Assembly (NCBI GenBank): GCA_020849665.1
Contig: JADLFX010000013.1
Location: forward strand, 1-64,000
Origin: Planctomycetota bacterium
GTDB taxonomy: Bacteria; Planctomycetota; UBA1135; UBA2386
Direction of reading: 5' to 3'
DNA length: 64,000 nt
Positions 44,728 through 52,483 of the stretch are shown here, one piece after another. Within the stretch, counting starts at the first letter, position 1, and each line of letters opens with the position of its first letter. The notes below the pieces were generated by a model. That model saw only the letters and a program-made list of their open reading frames with translations. It had not been told where the DNA came from and did no database searches. The position numbers were made by a program, and so were the translations under genes.

Positions 44728-46164
44728 ATGCGAACCCGCGCCATGAAACCCACCCTCCTCGCCCTCCTCGCCCCGGCCGCCGGGCTGGCCGCGCAGTGTC
44801 CGACCTCGGAAGGCACGTTCCTGGGCGCCCCCGTCGCGCTCTCGCTGAGCAGCGCGGGCCCCGGCACGCTCACCGCGTCCCGGGTCTACGGCAAGCGCGT
44901 CGGATTCCACGCCGTCGCCCCCGGCACGGCGGCGTTCGCGAACGGATTCCACTTCGACCTGCACGCGATCCTCTCCGCCTGCACCTCCACCCCGCCGCCG
45001 GACGTCGATGCGTTCAGCGTGGGGCTCGACTGGATCCTCGCCGACAACGCCACCGGCAAGGTGCAGGTGCCCGCGAATCGCTGGGGCGCCCTGACCTTCT
45101 CGGTGTCGCTCGCCACCCAGGGGCGCGCCGGCGGCGCGATCCGCGCCGAGCAAGCCCGTGCCGACGGCGCGGCTGCCGACGTGTTCTCGTTCTTCCTGCC
45201 CGGCAGCGCGATCCCCGCGGAGCTGGTCGGGCGCACCCAGCGCGCTGTGGACAGCGAGGAGATCGACCTCGGCCTCGGCCGCGATCGCCGCGACCTCGAC
45301 GGCCTCGACCTGATCGTGCCGCTCTTCGGCCTCGAGCCCGGGATGCTGAGCCTCCTCGGCCACGAGCCGCGGCTCTTCTTCTCGGTCGCGGCGGCGAGCC
45401 TCGACCAGTGTCCGGCGACCTGGTTCGGCAGCGGCCCGAAAAGCGCCGCCACGATCCTCGAGGTGCGCTGGAACGCGGCGACCGGCGCGTGGACCTGCCC
45501 GCAGGTGTTCCTGCGCTACGACGCGCTCGGCCTGAAGGTCGAGGAGGACGTCGACGCGCTGGCCATCGACCTCGCGCAGCAGCGAGTGCTCTTCTCCACG
45601 AAGACCCCGACGCGCAACCCGATCCTGTTCCTCTACTACGGCACCGACGCGGCCCAGCCGCTGCCCTACACGGATGTCGACGACGTGCCGATCTCGACCA
45701 AGATCGGCCTGCTCGAGACCGACGACGTCGACGCGATCTGCGCGCTGGATCCCTCGATCCGCGGCGGCCCCGGCGGCGCCAACCCCCAGTACTTCGCGTT
45801 CGCCACGCCCGCCGCGACCGCGATCGTGCCGCCCACCGCCGGGCTCTCCGCCAGCGCGTTCCGCGAGTACGTCGGCGGGCAGCCGGCGATCCGGACCTTC
45901 GTGGCCGGCTGGCCCAAGACCGGAGCCGGACCCGGGGTCGGCGCGCTCTTCCTCACCCTGCCGGGCGGCTTCAACCCCATCGTCGGGCTCGGCCAGAAGG
46001 CGCGGAACCCCATGCCCGCCTTCTGCGGCGACCCGCTCACGCTCGCCCTGCCGGTGCCCGCCGACGTGACCCTCAAGGGCGCCGCGGTCTACCTGCGCTG
46101 GGCGGTGGCCGACCAGGCCCTCACCACGCTCGGGGAGGCCCACCCGCTCCAGGTCCGCCTGTGA
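44728..46164 (+). CDS. Secreted protein of unknown function
   Basis: 478 residues if started at the ATG at 44728; an ATG five codons later (44743) is equally possible. Both give a signal peptide (KPTLLALLAPAAGLAAQ). The mature protein is beta-rich, with repeated phrases such as DVDAFSVGLDWILAD and EDVDALAIDLAQQRVLFST. I associate these with exported planctomycete proteins of unknown role. The final ~40 residues (L-K-G-A-A-V-Y-L-R-W) resemble the end of the two-Cys module in the other secreted proteins. The stop overlaps the sigma-factor GTG (GTGA), which ties an exported protein to a regulator. Confidence 0.72.
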   Translation: MRTRAMKPTLLALLAPAAGLAAQCPTSEGTFLGAPVALSLSSAGPGTLTASRVYGKRVGFHAVAPGTAAFANGFHFDLHAILSACTSTPPPDVDAFSVGLDWILADNATGKVQVPANRWGALTFSVSLATQGRAGGAIRAEQARADGAAADVFSFFLPGSAIPAELVGRTQRAVDSEEIDLGLGRDRRDLDGLDLIVPLFGLEPGMLSLLGHEPRLFFSVAAASLDQCPATWFGSGPKSAATILEVRWNAATGAWTCPQVFLRYDALGLKVEEDVDALAIDLAQQRVLFSTKTPTRNPILFLYYGTDAAQPLPYTDVDDVPISTKIGLLETDDVDAICALDPSIRGGPGGANPQYFAFATPAATAIVPPTAGLSASAFREYVGGQPAIRTFVAGWPKTGAGPGVGALFLTLPGGFNPIVGLGQKARNPMPAFCGDPLTLALPVPADVTLKGAAVYLRWAVADQALTTLGEAHPLQVRL

Positions 46165-46793
46165 ACGACGCCGGGTGGCAGGCGCGCGTGCGCGCGGCGG
46201 CCGCCGGTGACGCCGCGGCACAGACCGCGCTGGTGGACGAGTTCTACGACCCCGTGCAGCGGCTCGTGCACCAGCGCCTGCAGCTCGACTTCCGGCGCCG
46301 CCACCCGTGGATCCTGCCGCTCTTCAGCACGCGCGACGTCGTGCACGACGTGCTGGTCGACGCCATCCGCCGCCTGGACTGCACCGACTTCCCCGAGCCG
46401 GGGGCGTTCGCCGCCTATCTGGCCACCGTGGTGCGCCATCATCTGCTCGACCTGGTCCGCTTCCACGAGGCAGAGCGTCGCGACGCGCGGCGCAACCGCA
46501 CCGAGGACCCCGGGCAGACCTCGGCCGGGGAGCGCACCCCCGGCGCGGAACCGTCCCCGGAGCTGAGCGCCGCGCTGCGCGAGCGGGCCGCGCTCCTGCG
46601 CGCCGCCATGGCCGAGCTGGGCCAGCGCCAGGCCACGCTGCTGGAGCTGCGCATGGTCGAGGAGCAGAGCTTCCCGGAGATCGCCCGGGCCCTGGGCTAC
46701 GCCTCCGAGGACACGGCGCGCCAGGCATTCCTCGACGCCCAGGCCCGCCTGCTGCTCAAGCTGCGCACGCGCGGGCTGCGCCCGGAGCCCTAG
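46161..46793 (+). CDS. ECF-like RNA polymerase sigma factor
   Basis: 210 residues from the GTG at 46161. A sigma-2-like region (about 20-105) has TRDVVHDVLVDAIRRLDC and AYLATVVRHHLLDLVRFHEAE. A linker and a sigma-4-like helix-turn-helix region follow (about 145-205: RQATLLELRMVEEQSFPEIARALGYASEDTARQAF). This is the layout of planctomycete ECF-type factors genetically linked to Ser/Thr kinases. The kinase lies two genes upstream on the same strand. Translation is coupled to the secreted-protein gene through GTGA. The target promoter is unknown. Confidence 0.88.
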   Translation: MNDAGWQARVRAAAAGDAAAQTALVDEFYDPVQRLVHQRLQLDFRRRHPWILPLFSTRDVVHDVLVDAIRRLDCTDFPEPGAFAAYLATVVRHHLLDLVRFHEAERRDARRNRTEDPGQTSAGERTPGAEPSPELSAALRERAALLRAAMAELGQRQATLLELRMVEEQSFPEIARALGYASEDTARQAFLDAQARLLLKLRTRGLRPEP

Positions 46794-46803
46794 CGCCGCG
46801 TGC

Positions 46804-47982
46804 TCAGCGCGCCAGCGGCAGCGAGAGCTCCTGCATGCACCGGGCGCGGACCCGCGCCATCACCGGCCCCGCGGTCCCGGTGTTGAACGCGCCCAGGGCG
46901 CCGGTTCCCGACGCCATGTGCAGGTAGAAGAAGGACACGAAGTCGCGCTGGCCGCCGGTGTGGGTCAGGAAGCGCTGGCCGCCGACCTCCTGGACGAAGA
47001 GCGTGAGACCCATGTGGTTGCGACCGCTCGGATCCGTGGGCACGGCCGGTTCCCCCATCTCGGCCACCGACGCGCGCGCCAACACTCCGGCGGCGTCGGA
47101 ACCGGGTTCCACCGCGCCGAGGAGGAAGGAGACGTAGCGCGCCATGTCGCCGAGCGGCGCGTTCAGGCCACCGTTGCTGACGGTGATCCCGGTGTCGAAC
47201 TCCGGCCCGTGATCGACCACGGTGCCGTCCCTCACGCCGTAGCTGTGCGAACGGTGCCGCTGCAGGTGGTACGGGGTGGAGTCGAAGTAGCTGCGGTGCA
47301 TGCCGAGCGGCCGCAGGACGTTCTTCTCCATGTAGACCTCGTAGTCCTCCCCCGTCAGCGTCTCGATCGCGCGGCCCAGGAAGACGATGCCCGGGTTCGA
47401 GTACGAGTAGCGCGTCCCCGGCACGAACTCGAGCTCGGTGTACGGCATCATCGCCACGAGCTGCTCCCAGCGCGTGGGCTCGTGCGGATGCCACGCCTTG
47501 CCGCCCCAGGGCCAGGTCGACGGGCGGAAGCCGCCGGAATGGCTGAGCAGGTGCCGGATGGTGACCGCGCCGATCTTGGCGAACGGGTCGTGCACCGCGC
47601 GCAGCTCGGGCACGAGCTCGACGATCGGCTGGTCCAGGCGGAGGCGGCCGCGGTCGCGCAGCTGCAGCACCGCGACACCCGTGAGGGTCTTGGTGCAGCT
47701 CGCCCAGTGGAAGATCGTGTCGGCGTCGACGACCCGGCCGCGGGCCCGATCGGCGAGGCCGTGGGTGGCGAACCCGTGGACATGCGCGCCACGCACGAAC
47801 CAGAGGCTCGCCCCCACCACCCCCGCCTCCTGGCATGCGCGGCGGAATCCCGCGGCGACCTCCCGCCACGCGGACTCGAACGCGACCTCGCGCTGCGGCC
47901 GGGTGGCGGCCGCGCCGTCCTGCGCCGCCAGGGCGGCACCACCCACGAGCACCCACGCGAGCACCGGCAGCCGTCCGACCAT
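46804..47982 (-). CDS. Exported class-C beta-lactamase-fold serine hydrolase
   Basis: 392 residues with a signal peptide (MVGRLPVLAWVLVGGAALAAQ). The beta-lactamase/transpeptidase-like triad motifs are present: S95-C-T-K98, Y194-S-N196 and H-T-G-G near residue 355. Conserved surroundings include FHWASCTKTLTGVAVLQL, HLLSHSGGF and GTRYSYSNPGIVFLGRAIE. Such proteins act as esterases, D-amino acid amidases or DD-peptidases rather than resistance enzymes. The gene ends 10 bases from the convergent sigma-factor gene and starts divergently from the E1 fusion gene across 139 bases. Confidence 0.9.
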   Translation of the reverse strand: MVGRLPVLAWVLVGGAALAAQDGAAATRPQREVAFESAWREVAAGFRRACQEAGVVGASLWFVRGAHVHGFATHGLADRARGRVVDADTIFHWASCTKTLTGVAVLQLRDRGRLRLDQPIVELVPELRAVHDPFAKIGAVTIRHLLSHSGGFRPSTWPWGGKAWHPHEPTRWEQLVAMMPYTELEFVPGTRYSYSNPGIVFLGRAIETLTGEDYEVYMEKNVLRPLGMHRSYFDSTPYHLQRHRSHSYGVRDGTVVDHGPEFDTGITVSNGGLNAPLGDMARYVSFLLGAVEPGSDAAGVLARASVAEMGEPAVPTDPSGRNHMGLTLFVQEVGGQRFLTHTGGQRDFVSFFYLHMASGTGALGAFNTGTAGPVMARVRARCMQELSLPLAR

Positions 47983-48121
47983 GGCGCGAGTCTAGCCGGC
48001 CTGCCGGGGCGCCCCGGCCCCGCCCCCCGGCGCCCTTGGCAACGGCGCCTGGGCACGGGAAACACGGCCCCGCCCGCTCCGTTGCCGAAACACCCCCGGG
48101 CGAACCCGCGAGCCACCTCGA

Positions 48122-50122
48122 ATGACCATCCTGGAACCCGGCGCCACCCCCCATCCGCCCTCGCCCGCGGCGGCCCTGCGCCTCTACGGCGAGATGCTGC
48201 GCATCCGGCGCTTCGAGGAGGAGCTGCAGCGGCTGGTCGGCGAGGGCAAGGTCGGCGGCACCACGCACCTGTGCATCGGCCAGGAGGCGGTCCCGGTGGG
48301 CGTGAGCGCCGAACTCGACCGGACCGACCTGGTGGTCAGCACGCACCGCGGCCACGGCCACCTGCTGGCCAAGGGCGCCCGCGCCGACCGGGCCCTGGCC
48401 GAGATCGCCGGGCGGGCCACCGGCTACTGCCAGGGCAAGGGCGGCAGCCAGCACGTGGCCGTGCCGGAGATCGGCCACATGGGCAGCAACGGCATCACGG
48501 GGGGCGGACTGCCGATCGCCGCGGGTCTGGCGCTCGCGCAGCGGCTGCGCGGCACCGGACGCTGCGTGGTTGGCTACCTGGGCGATGGTGCGGCGTGCAC
48601 GGGCAACTTCCACGAGACCCTCAACCTCGCGGCGCTGTGGCGGCTGCCGGTGGTCTTCGTCCTCGAGAACAACGGCTACGCGATGTCGATGCCCGTGGCG
48701 CGCGAGGCGGCATGCGCCAGCTTCGCCGACTGGGCCGGCCGCTACCGCGGGCTCGTCGCGCGCCAGGTGGACGGCAACGACGTGCTCGCGGTGCGCGCGG
48801 CGGCCGGACCACTGCTGGCGCGCGCGCGTGCCGGCGAGGGACCCGCGCTGCTCGAGTGCCTCACCTACCGCGCCTGCGGCCATTCGAAGAGCGACGCGCG
48901 CGTGTACCGCACCCGCGAGGAGGAGGCACTGTGGGCGGCGCGCGACCCTCTGCTCGTGCTCGCCGCACGCGCCGGGCTGGACGAGGGGGAGATCCAGCGC
49001 GCCCGCGCCGCGGCAGACGCGGAGATCGCCGCGGCCGTGACCTTCGCCCTCGGCTCGCCGGTGCCCGCGCCGGAGCTCGCGACCGCCCACCTCGACGTCC
49101 CCGCCGTGCCTGCGGCGGCGGCGCCGAGCGCCATCCCGCCCGGCACCCAGACCACGTTCACCGAGGCCCTGCGCGCCACGCTGCAGGGCGAGCTGGAACG
49201 CGATCCCGCGGTGTTCCTCATCGGCGAGGACATGGGCGCCTATGGCGGCGCCTTCGGCGTGACGCGCGGCCTGTTGCACCGCTTCGGCCAGGAGCGGATC
49301 CGCGAGACGCCGATCAGCGAGAACGGCTTCGTGGGGCTGGCGGTGGGCGCCGCCATGGGCGGCCTGCGCCCGGTCGCCGAGCTGATGTTCGGCGACTTCG
49401 TGACCTGCTGCATGGACGCCCTGGTCAACCATGCCGCCAAGATCCGCTACATGTACGCCGGCCAGGTGCAGGTGCCCTTCGTCCTGCGCATGCCGGTGGG
49501 CCGCCGCAACGGCTACGGCGCCACGCACTCGCAGAGCCCCGAGGGCTGGTTCCTGAACGTCCCCGGCCTCCAGGTCGTGTTCCCGGCCACGGTCGAGGAC
49601 GCCGTGGGCCTGCTGCGCACGGCGATCCGTGGCTCGGTGCCGGTGCTCTTCCTGGAGCACAAGCTGCTCTACCCCGCGCGCGGCGCGATGCCCGCAGCCG
49701 ACCACCTGGTGCCGCTGGGCCGCGCACGCATCGACCGCGAGGGCCGCGACCTCACCCTGATCACCTATGGCCACGCGCTGGGACTCTGCCGCACGGCCGC
49801 CGACCAGCTCGCGGCGCGCGGCCACTCGGTGGAGATCGTGGACCTGCGCAGCCTGGCCCCGCTCGACGTCGCCACCTGCGCGGCCTCGGTGCGCCGCACC
49901 GGCCGGGCCGTGGTGGTCCAGGAGGCCTCGCCGATCGGCGGCGTCGCGGACCGCGTGGTGGGCGCACTCGTGGCCGAGGTCTTCGCCTGGCTGCGCGCCC
50001 CGATCCTGCGGGTGGGCGCGGCCCACACGCCGGTGCCCTCGGCTCCGGCGCTGGAGGACGCGATGATGCCCGACGTCGCGTCGCTCCTGCGCGTGGCGTT
50101 GCCGCTCCTCACGGAGTATTGA
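48122..50122 (+). CDS. Fused alpha-beta E1 subunit of a 2-oxoacid dehydrogenase
   Basis: 666 residues joining two normally separate subunits. Residues about 15-320 are E1-alpha: RIRRFEEELQRLVGEGKVGG, HRGHGHLLAKG, and the TPP motif from GDGAACTGNFHE to LENNGYAMSM. Residues about 345-666 are E1-beta: FTEALRATLQGELERDPAVFLIGEDMG, ETPISENGFVGLAVGAAMGG and MPVGRRNGYGATHSQSPEG. A ~25-residue Ala/Pro-rich linker joins them. It would decarboxylate a 2-oxoacid and reductively acylate a lipoyl group. The substrate is not readable; pyruvate, branched-chain and acetoin types share these motifs. The lipoyl/acyltransferase gene starts 7 bases later. No classical E2 or E3 gene is adjacent. Confidence 0.92.
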   Translation: MTILEPGATPHPPSPAAALRLYGEMLRIRRFEEELQRLVGEGKVGGTTHLCIGQEAVPVGVSAELDRTDLVVSTHRGHGHLLAKGARADRALAEIAGRATGYCQGKGGSQHVAVPEIGHMGSNGITGGGLPIAAGLALAQRLRGTGRCVVGYLGDGAACTGNFHETLNLAALWRLPVVFVLENNGYAMSMPVAREAACASFADWAGRYRGLVARQVDGNDVLAVRAAAGPLLARARAGEGPALLECLTYRACGHSKSDARVYRTREEEALWAARDPLLVLAARAGLDEGEIQRARAAADAEIAAAVTFALGSPVPAPELATAHLDVPAVPAAAAPSAIPPGTQTTFTEALRATLQGELERDPAVFLIGEDMGAYGGAFGVTRGLLHRFGQERIRETPISENGFVGLAVGAAMGGLRPVAELMFGDFVTCCMDALVNHAAKIRYMYAGQVQVPFVLRMPVGRRNGYGATHSQSPEGWFLNVPGLQVVFPATVEDAVGLLRTAIRGSVPVLFLEHKLLYPARGAMPAADHLVPLGRARIDREGRDLTLITYGHALGLCRTAADQLAARGHSVEIVDLRSLAPLDVATCAASVRRTGRAVVVQEASPIGGVADRVVGALVAEVFAWLRAPILRVGAAHTPVPSAPALEDAMMPDVASLLRVALPLLTEY

Positions 50123-50129
50123 GCGGACG

Positions 50130-51707
50130 ATGGCCACCCTCCTGCGCGTCCCCCACCTGGGCACGGCCGAAGACGAGGTGCTGCTCGCGGCATGGAACGT
50201 CACGCCCGGGCAGACGTTCGCCAAGGGGCAGGCGCTGTGCTGCGTCGAGACCCTGAAGGCGTCGTTCGAGGTCGAGGCGGAGGCGGCCGGCGTCCTGGCC
50301 GAGGCCCTGGTCGCCGCCGGCGAGCGCGTCGCCGTGCACGCGCCCCTGGCGATCCTCACGGCGCCGGGCGAGACGTGCGACGCCCGCCAGCGCGCGGCGC
50401 TGCTGGCGGCGCAGCCCACGGCCCCTGCCCCGGAGGCCCCTGCCGCACCCGCGGCGGCGGCCGCTCCGGCGGCGGCGGCGCCCGGCGCCGCCCCCGCCGC
50501 GCGCACGCGGGCCCGCGAACTCGGCGTGGACCTCGCCACGGTGCGCGGCACCGGCCCGGGCGGCATGGTGCGCGTCGCGGACGTCGAGGCGGCCCACGCC
50601 CGCGGCGCCGCCGCCGGCACGGCGGGCGACGGCCGGCTCGACCCCGGGTTCGTGTCCTGGCTGCGGCGCGACGGCGAGGCGTTCGCCCGCCTCGCCTCGG
50701 GCTTCAAGATCGAGCTCTACCGCCGTCACGGCGCGCAGCTCGCCGGCGACGTCCACCTGGGGCCGGGCGCGCTCCTCCGCGTCGAGCGGCTGGTGCTCGG
50801 GCCCGAGGCGTACTTCGGCGCAGACACCACGGTCGACGCCGTGGAGTTCACGGCCGGGCCGCTGGCACACTTCGGCGCCCGCTGCCGGGTGCGCTGCCGG
50901 CGCATCGCGCTGGGCGAGAACGCGTTCTTCGCCGACGACGTGGAGATCGGCGGCGGCGGCGCCATGGACCCCGAGGCCGAGCTCGTGGTCGGCAGCCACG
51001 GCTTCGTGGGCGAACACGTGCACCTGAACCCCTGCCGCAGCCTGCGCCTGGGCGACGAGGTGGTGGTGTCGCGGGGCGCGGTGCTGATGACCCACTCGTT
51101 CGGCGGCAGCGTGCTGGCCGGCTTCCCCAATCGCTTCGCGCCGGTCACCGTCGCCGACCGCTGCCAGATCGGGATCGGGGCGGTGCTCTTCCCCGGCACG
51201 GAGATGGGCGAGGGCGCGATCCTCCTGAACGGCTCCTCCCTGGTCACCGCGGTTCCCGCGGGCCGCCTGTACGGCGGGGTGCCGGCCAGGGACCTGAAGG
51301 CCGCCGCCCAGCCGCTCTCCCCGGAGCGGCGCCAGGCGCTGGCCGGCGAGCTGGTGCGCGAGTTCGCGCGCCAGCTCCGCCTGCGCGGCCGGCAGGTCGA
51401 GGTCGAGGAACTCGGCGCGCGGCTCGAGGTGCGCGTGCACGCCGAGGACGGCGTGCATCGCCTGGGCTTCGCGCCGCGGCTCGGCGACCTCCCGGCCGCT
51501 GCGGCGGCCGAGACCGTGCTCGTGGCGATGGCCGCGTCCGCGGCCGAGCTCGCCGCGCTGCCGGCGGGCAGCCACGCGATCGAGCTGGCCACGCCCCGGA
51601 TCCACGGCGGCGGCGGTCCGCTCTGCGACGCGTTCCGCGAGTTCGTGCGCAAGCGTGGCGTGCGCCTGCACCCGCGCGGCTTCGCGTACCGGGGAGGGTG
51701 GCTGTGA
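50130..51707 (+). CDS. Hybrid lipoyl / subunit-binding / left-handed beta-helix acyltransferase
   Basis: 525 residues with an unusual domain order. Residues 1-75 are a lipoyl domain with the modifiable Lys in CVETLK43ASFEVEAEAAG. An Ala/Pro-rich swinging linker (about 82-120) is followed by a peripheral subunit-binding domain (about 122-157, RARELGVDLATVRGTGPGG), as in an E2. The usual E2 catalytic core and its HxxxDG motif are absent. Instead, residues about 185-392 are a hexapeptide left-handed beta helix ending GGVPARDLK, with the expected catalytic His at 322 (MTH322SFGG). The final ~130 residues form a mixed alpha/beta domain. The stop overlaps the next GTG (GTGA). Likely role: taking an acyl group from its own lipoyl arm to a sugar. 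Confidence 0.85.
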   Translation: MATLLRVPHLGTAEDEVLLAAWNVTPGQTFAKGQALCCVETLKASFEVEAEAAGVLAEALVAAGERVAVHAPLAILTAPGETCDARQRAALLAAQPTAPAPEAPAAPAAAAAPAAAAPGAAPAARTRARELGVDLATVRGTGPGGMVRVADVEAAHARGAAAGTAGDGRLDPGFVSWLRRDGEAFARLASGFKIELYRRHGAQLAGDVHLGPGALLRVERLVLGPEAYFGADTTVDAVEFTAGPLAHFGARCRVRCRRIALGENAFFADDVEIGGGGAMDPEAELVVGSHGFVGEHVHLNPCRSLRLGDEVVVSRGAVLMTHSFGGSVLAGFPNRFAPVTVADRCQIGIGAVLFPGTEMGEGAILLNGSSLVTAVPAGRLYGGVPARDLKAAAQPLSPERRQALAGELVREFARQLRLRGRQVEVEELGARLEVRVHAEDGVHRLGFAPRLGDLPAAAAAETVLVAMAASAAELAALPAGSHAIELATPRIHGGGGPLCDAFREFVRKRGVRLHPRGFAYRGGWL

Positions 51708-52483
51708 ACGCGCCCTGCGGGTACTCGCTGCCGCACTACCGCGACATCCTGCGCACGGCCAAGGCACGCTACTGGCTGCCACGCGTCCAGGACGTCGCCT
51801 TCGGCCTGCCCGAGCGCGACTTCTTCCTGGTGCGCCACGACGTGGACCTCACGCCGTGGGCCGCGCTGCGCATGGCCGAACTCGAGCATGCGGAGGGCGT
51901 GTGCACCACGTACTACTTCCGCCTGCACGCGCCGTTCTACAACGGCCTCGACGCCGCGGTGATCGAGGTGGTGCGCGCCATCGCGGACCTGGGCCACGAG
52001 GTGGGGCTGCACTACGAACCCGGCCACTTCCTGGCTCTCGGCCAGGACCCGGTCGAAGGCACGCGTCGCGACATCGCCACGTTCGAGGCGGCCACCGGCC
52101 TGCGCACCCGGACCATCGCCCAGCACCAGCCGGCGCAGGGCCCGCTGCTGGAGGCGATCGACCCGGACCGGCCCTGCGCCTACCAGGCCGAGCTGGTGCG
52201 CGCGATCCCGTACTTCGGCGACAGCGGGCACCACTGGCGCGAGGGCTGCATCTGCACCAAGCTCGGCGTGCACCGCCGGCTGCACACGCTGATCCACCCG
52301 CACGCCTGGGTGTACCCGGACCGGCCCTGGCAGGAGCTGCTGCGCGCCCACGCCGCCGACCTCGGCGCGCGGATCACGGCGGAGATGGAGCGCTACATCG
52401 CGGAGGTGGAGCGCTACCTCGCGCGGCGCGCCGAGCTGGACCGGGCGCGCGAGGCCCGCTACCGCACGCCGCCTACTGTTTGA
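51704..52483 (+). CDS. Polysaccharide-deacetylase-like protein (WbmS type)
   Basis: 259 residues from the GTG at 51704. The N-terminal strand motif FFLVRH45D46V47D48LTP corresponds to the metal/catalytic Asp pair region of NodB-type (CE4) deacetylases. GHEVGLHYEPGHF supplies further active-site His residues, and IAQHQPAQGP and HPHAWVYP follow. The phrasing is closest to WbmS-like proteins of O-antigen loci. It probably removes an acetyl group from an amino sugar or glycan, in the cytoplasm because no signal peptide is present. Coupled by GTGA to the hybrid acyltransferase. The last 11 bases overlap the convergent symporter gene. Confidence 0.82.
   Translation: MNAPCGYSLPHYRDILRTAKARYWLPRVQDVAFGLPERDFFLVRHDVDLTPWAALRMAELEHAEGVCTTYYFRLHAPFYNGLDAAVIEVVRAIADLGHEVGLHYEPGHFLALGQDPVEGTRRDIATFEAATGLRTRTIAQHQPAQGPLLEAIDPDRPCAYQAELVRAIPYFGDSGHHWREGCICTKLGVHRRLHTLIHPHAWVYPDRPWQELLRAHAADLGARITAEMERYIAEVERYLARRAELDRAREARYRTPPTV

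Noticed and set aside
39793-46221. 2142-codon minus-strand open frame spanning three genes
   Set aside because: It runs antisense to the kinase and secreted-protein genes and out of frame with the hydrolase. The length reflects GC bias, not a giant protein.
46804-47982. Antibiotic-resistance beta-lactamase
   Set aside because: Although it has the SxxK, YSN and HTGG motifs, the wider sequence matches the broad class-C-like esterase/peptidase family, and nothing links it to resistance.
50130-51707. Ordinary E2 dihydrolipoyl acyltransferase
   Set aside because: The front end fits, but there is no HxxxDG and the catalytic region is a hexapeptide beta helix.
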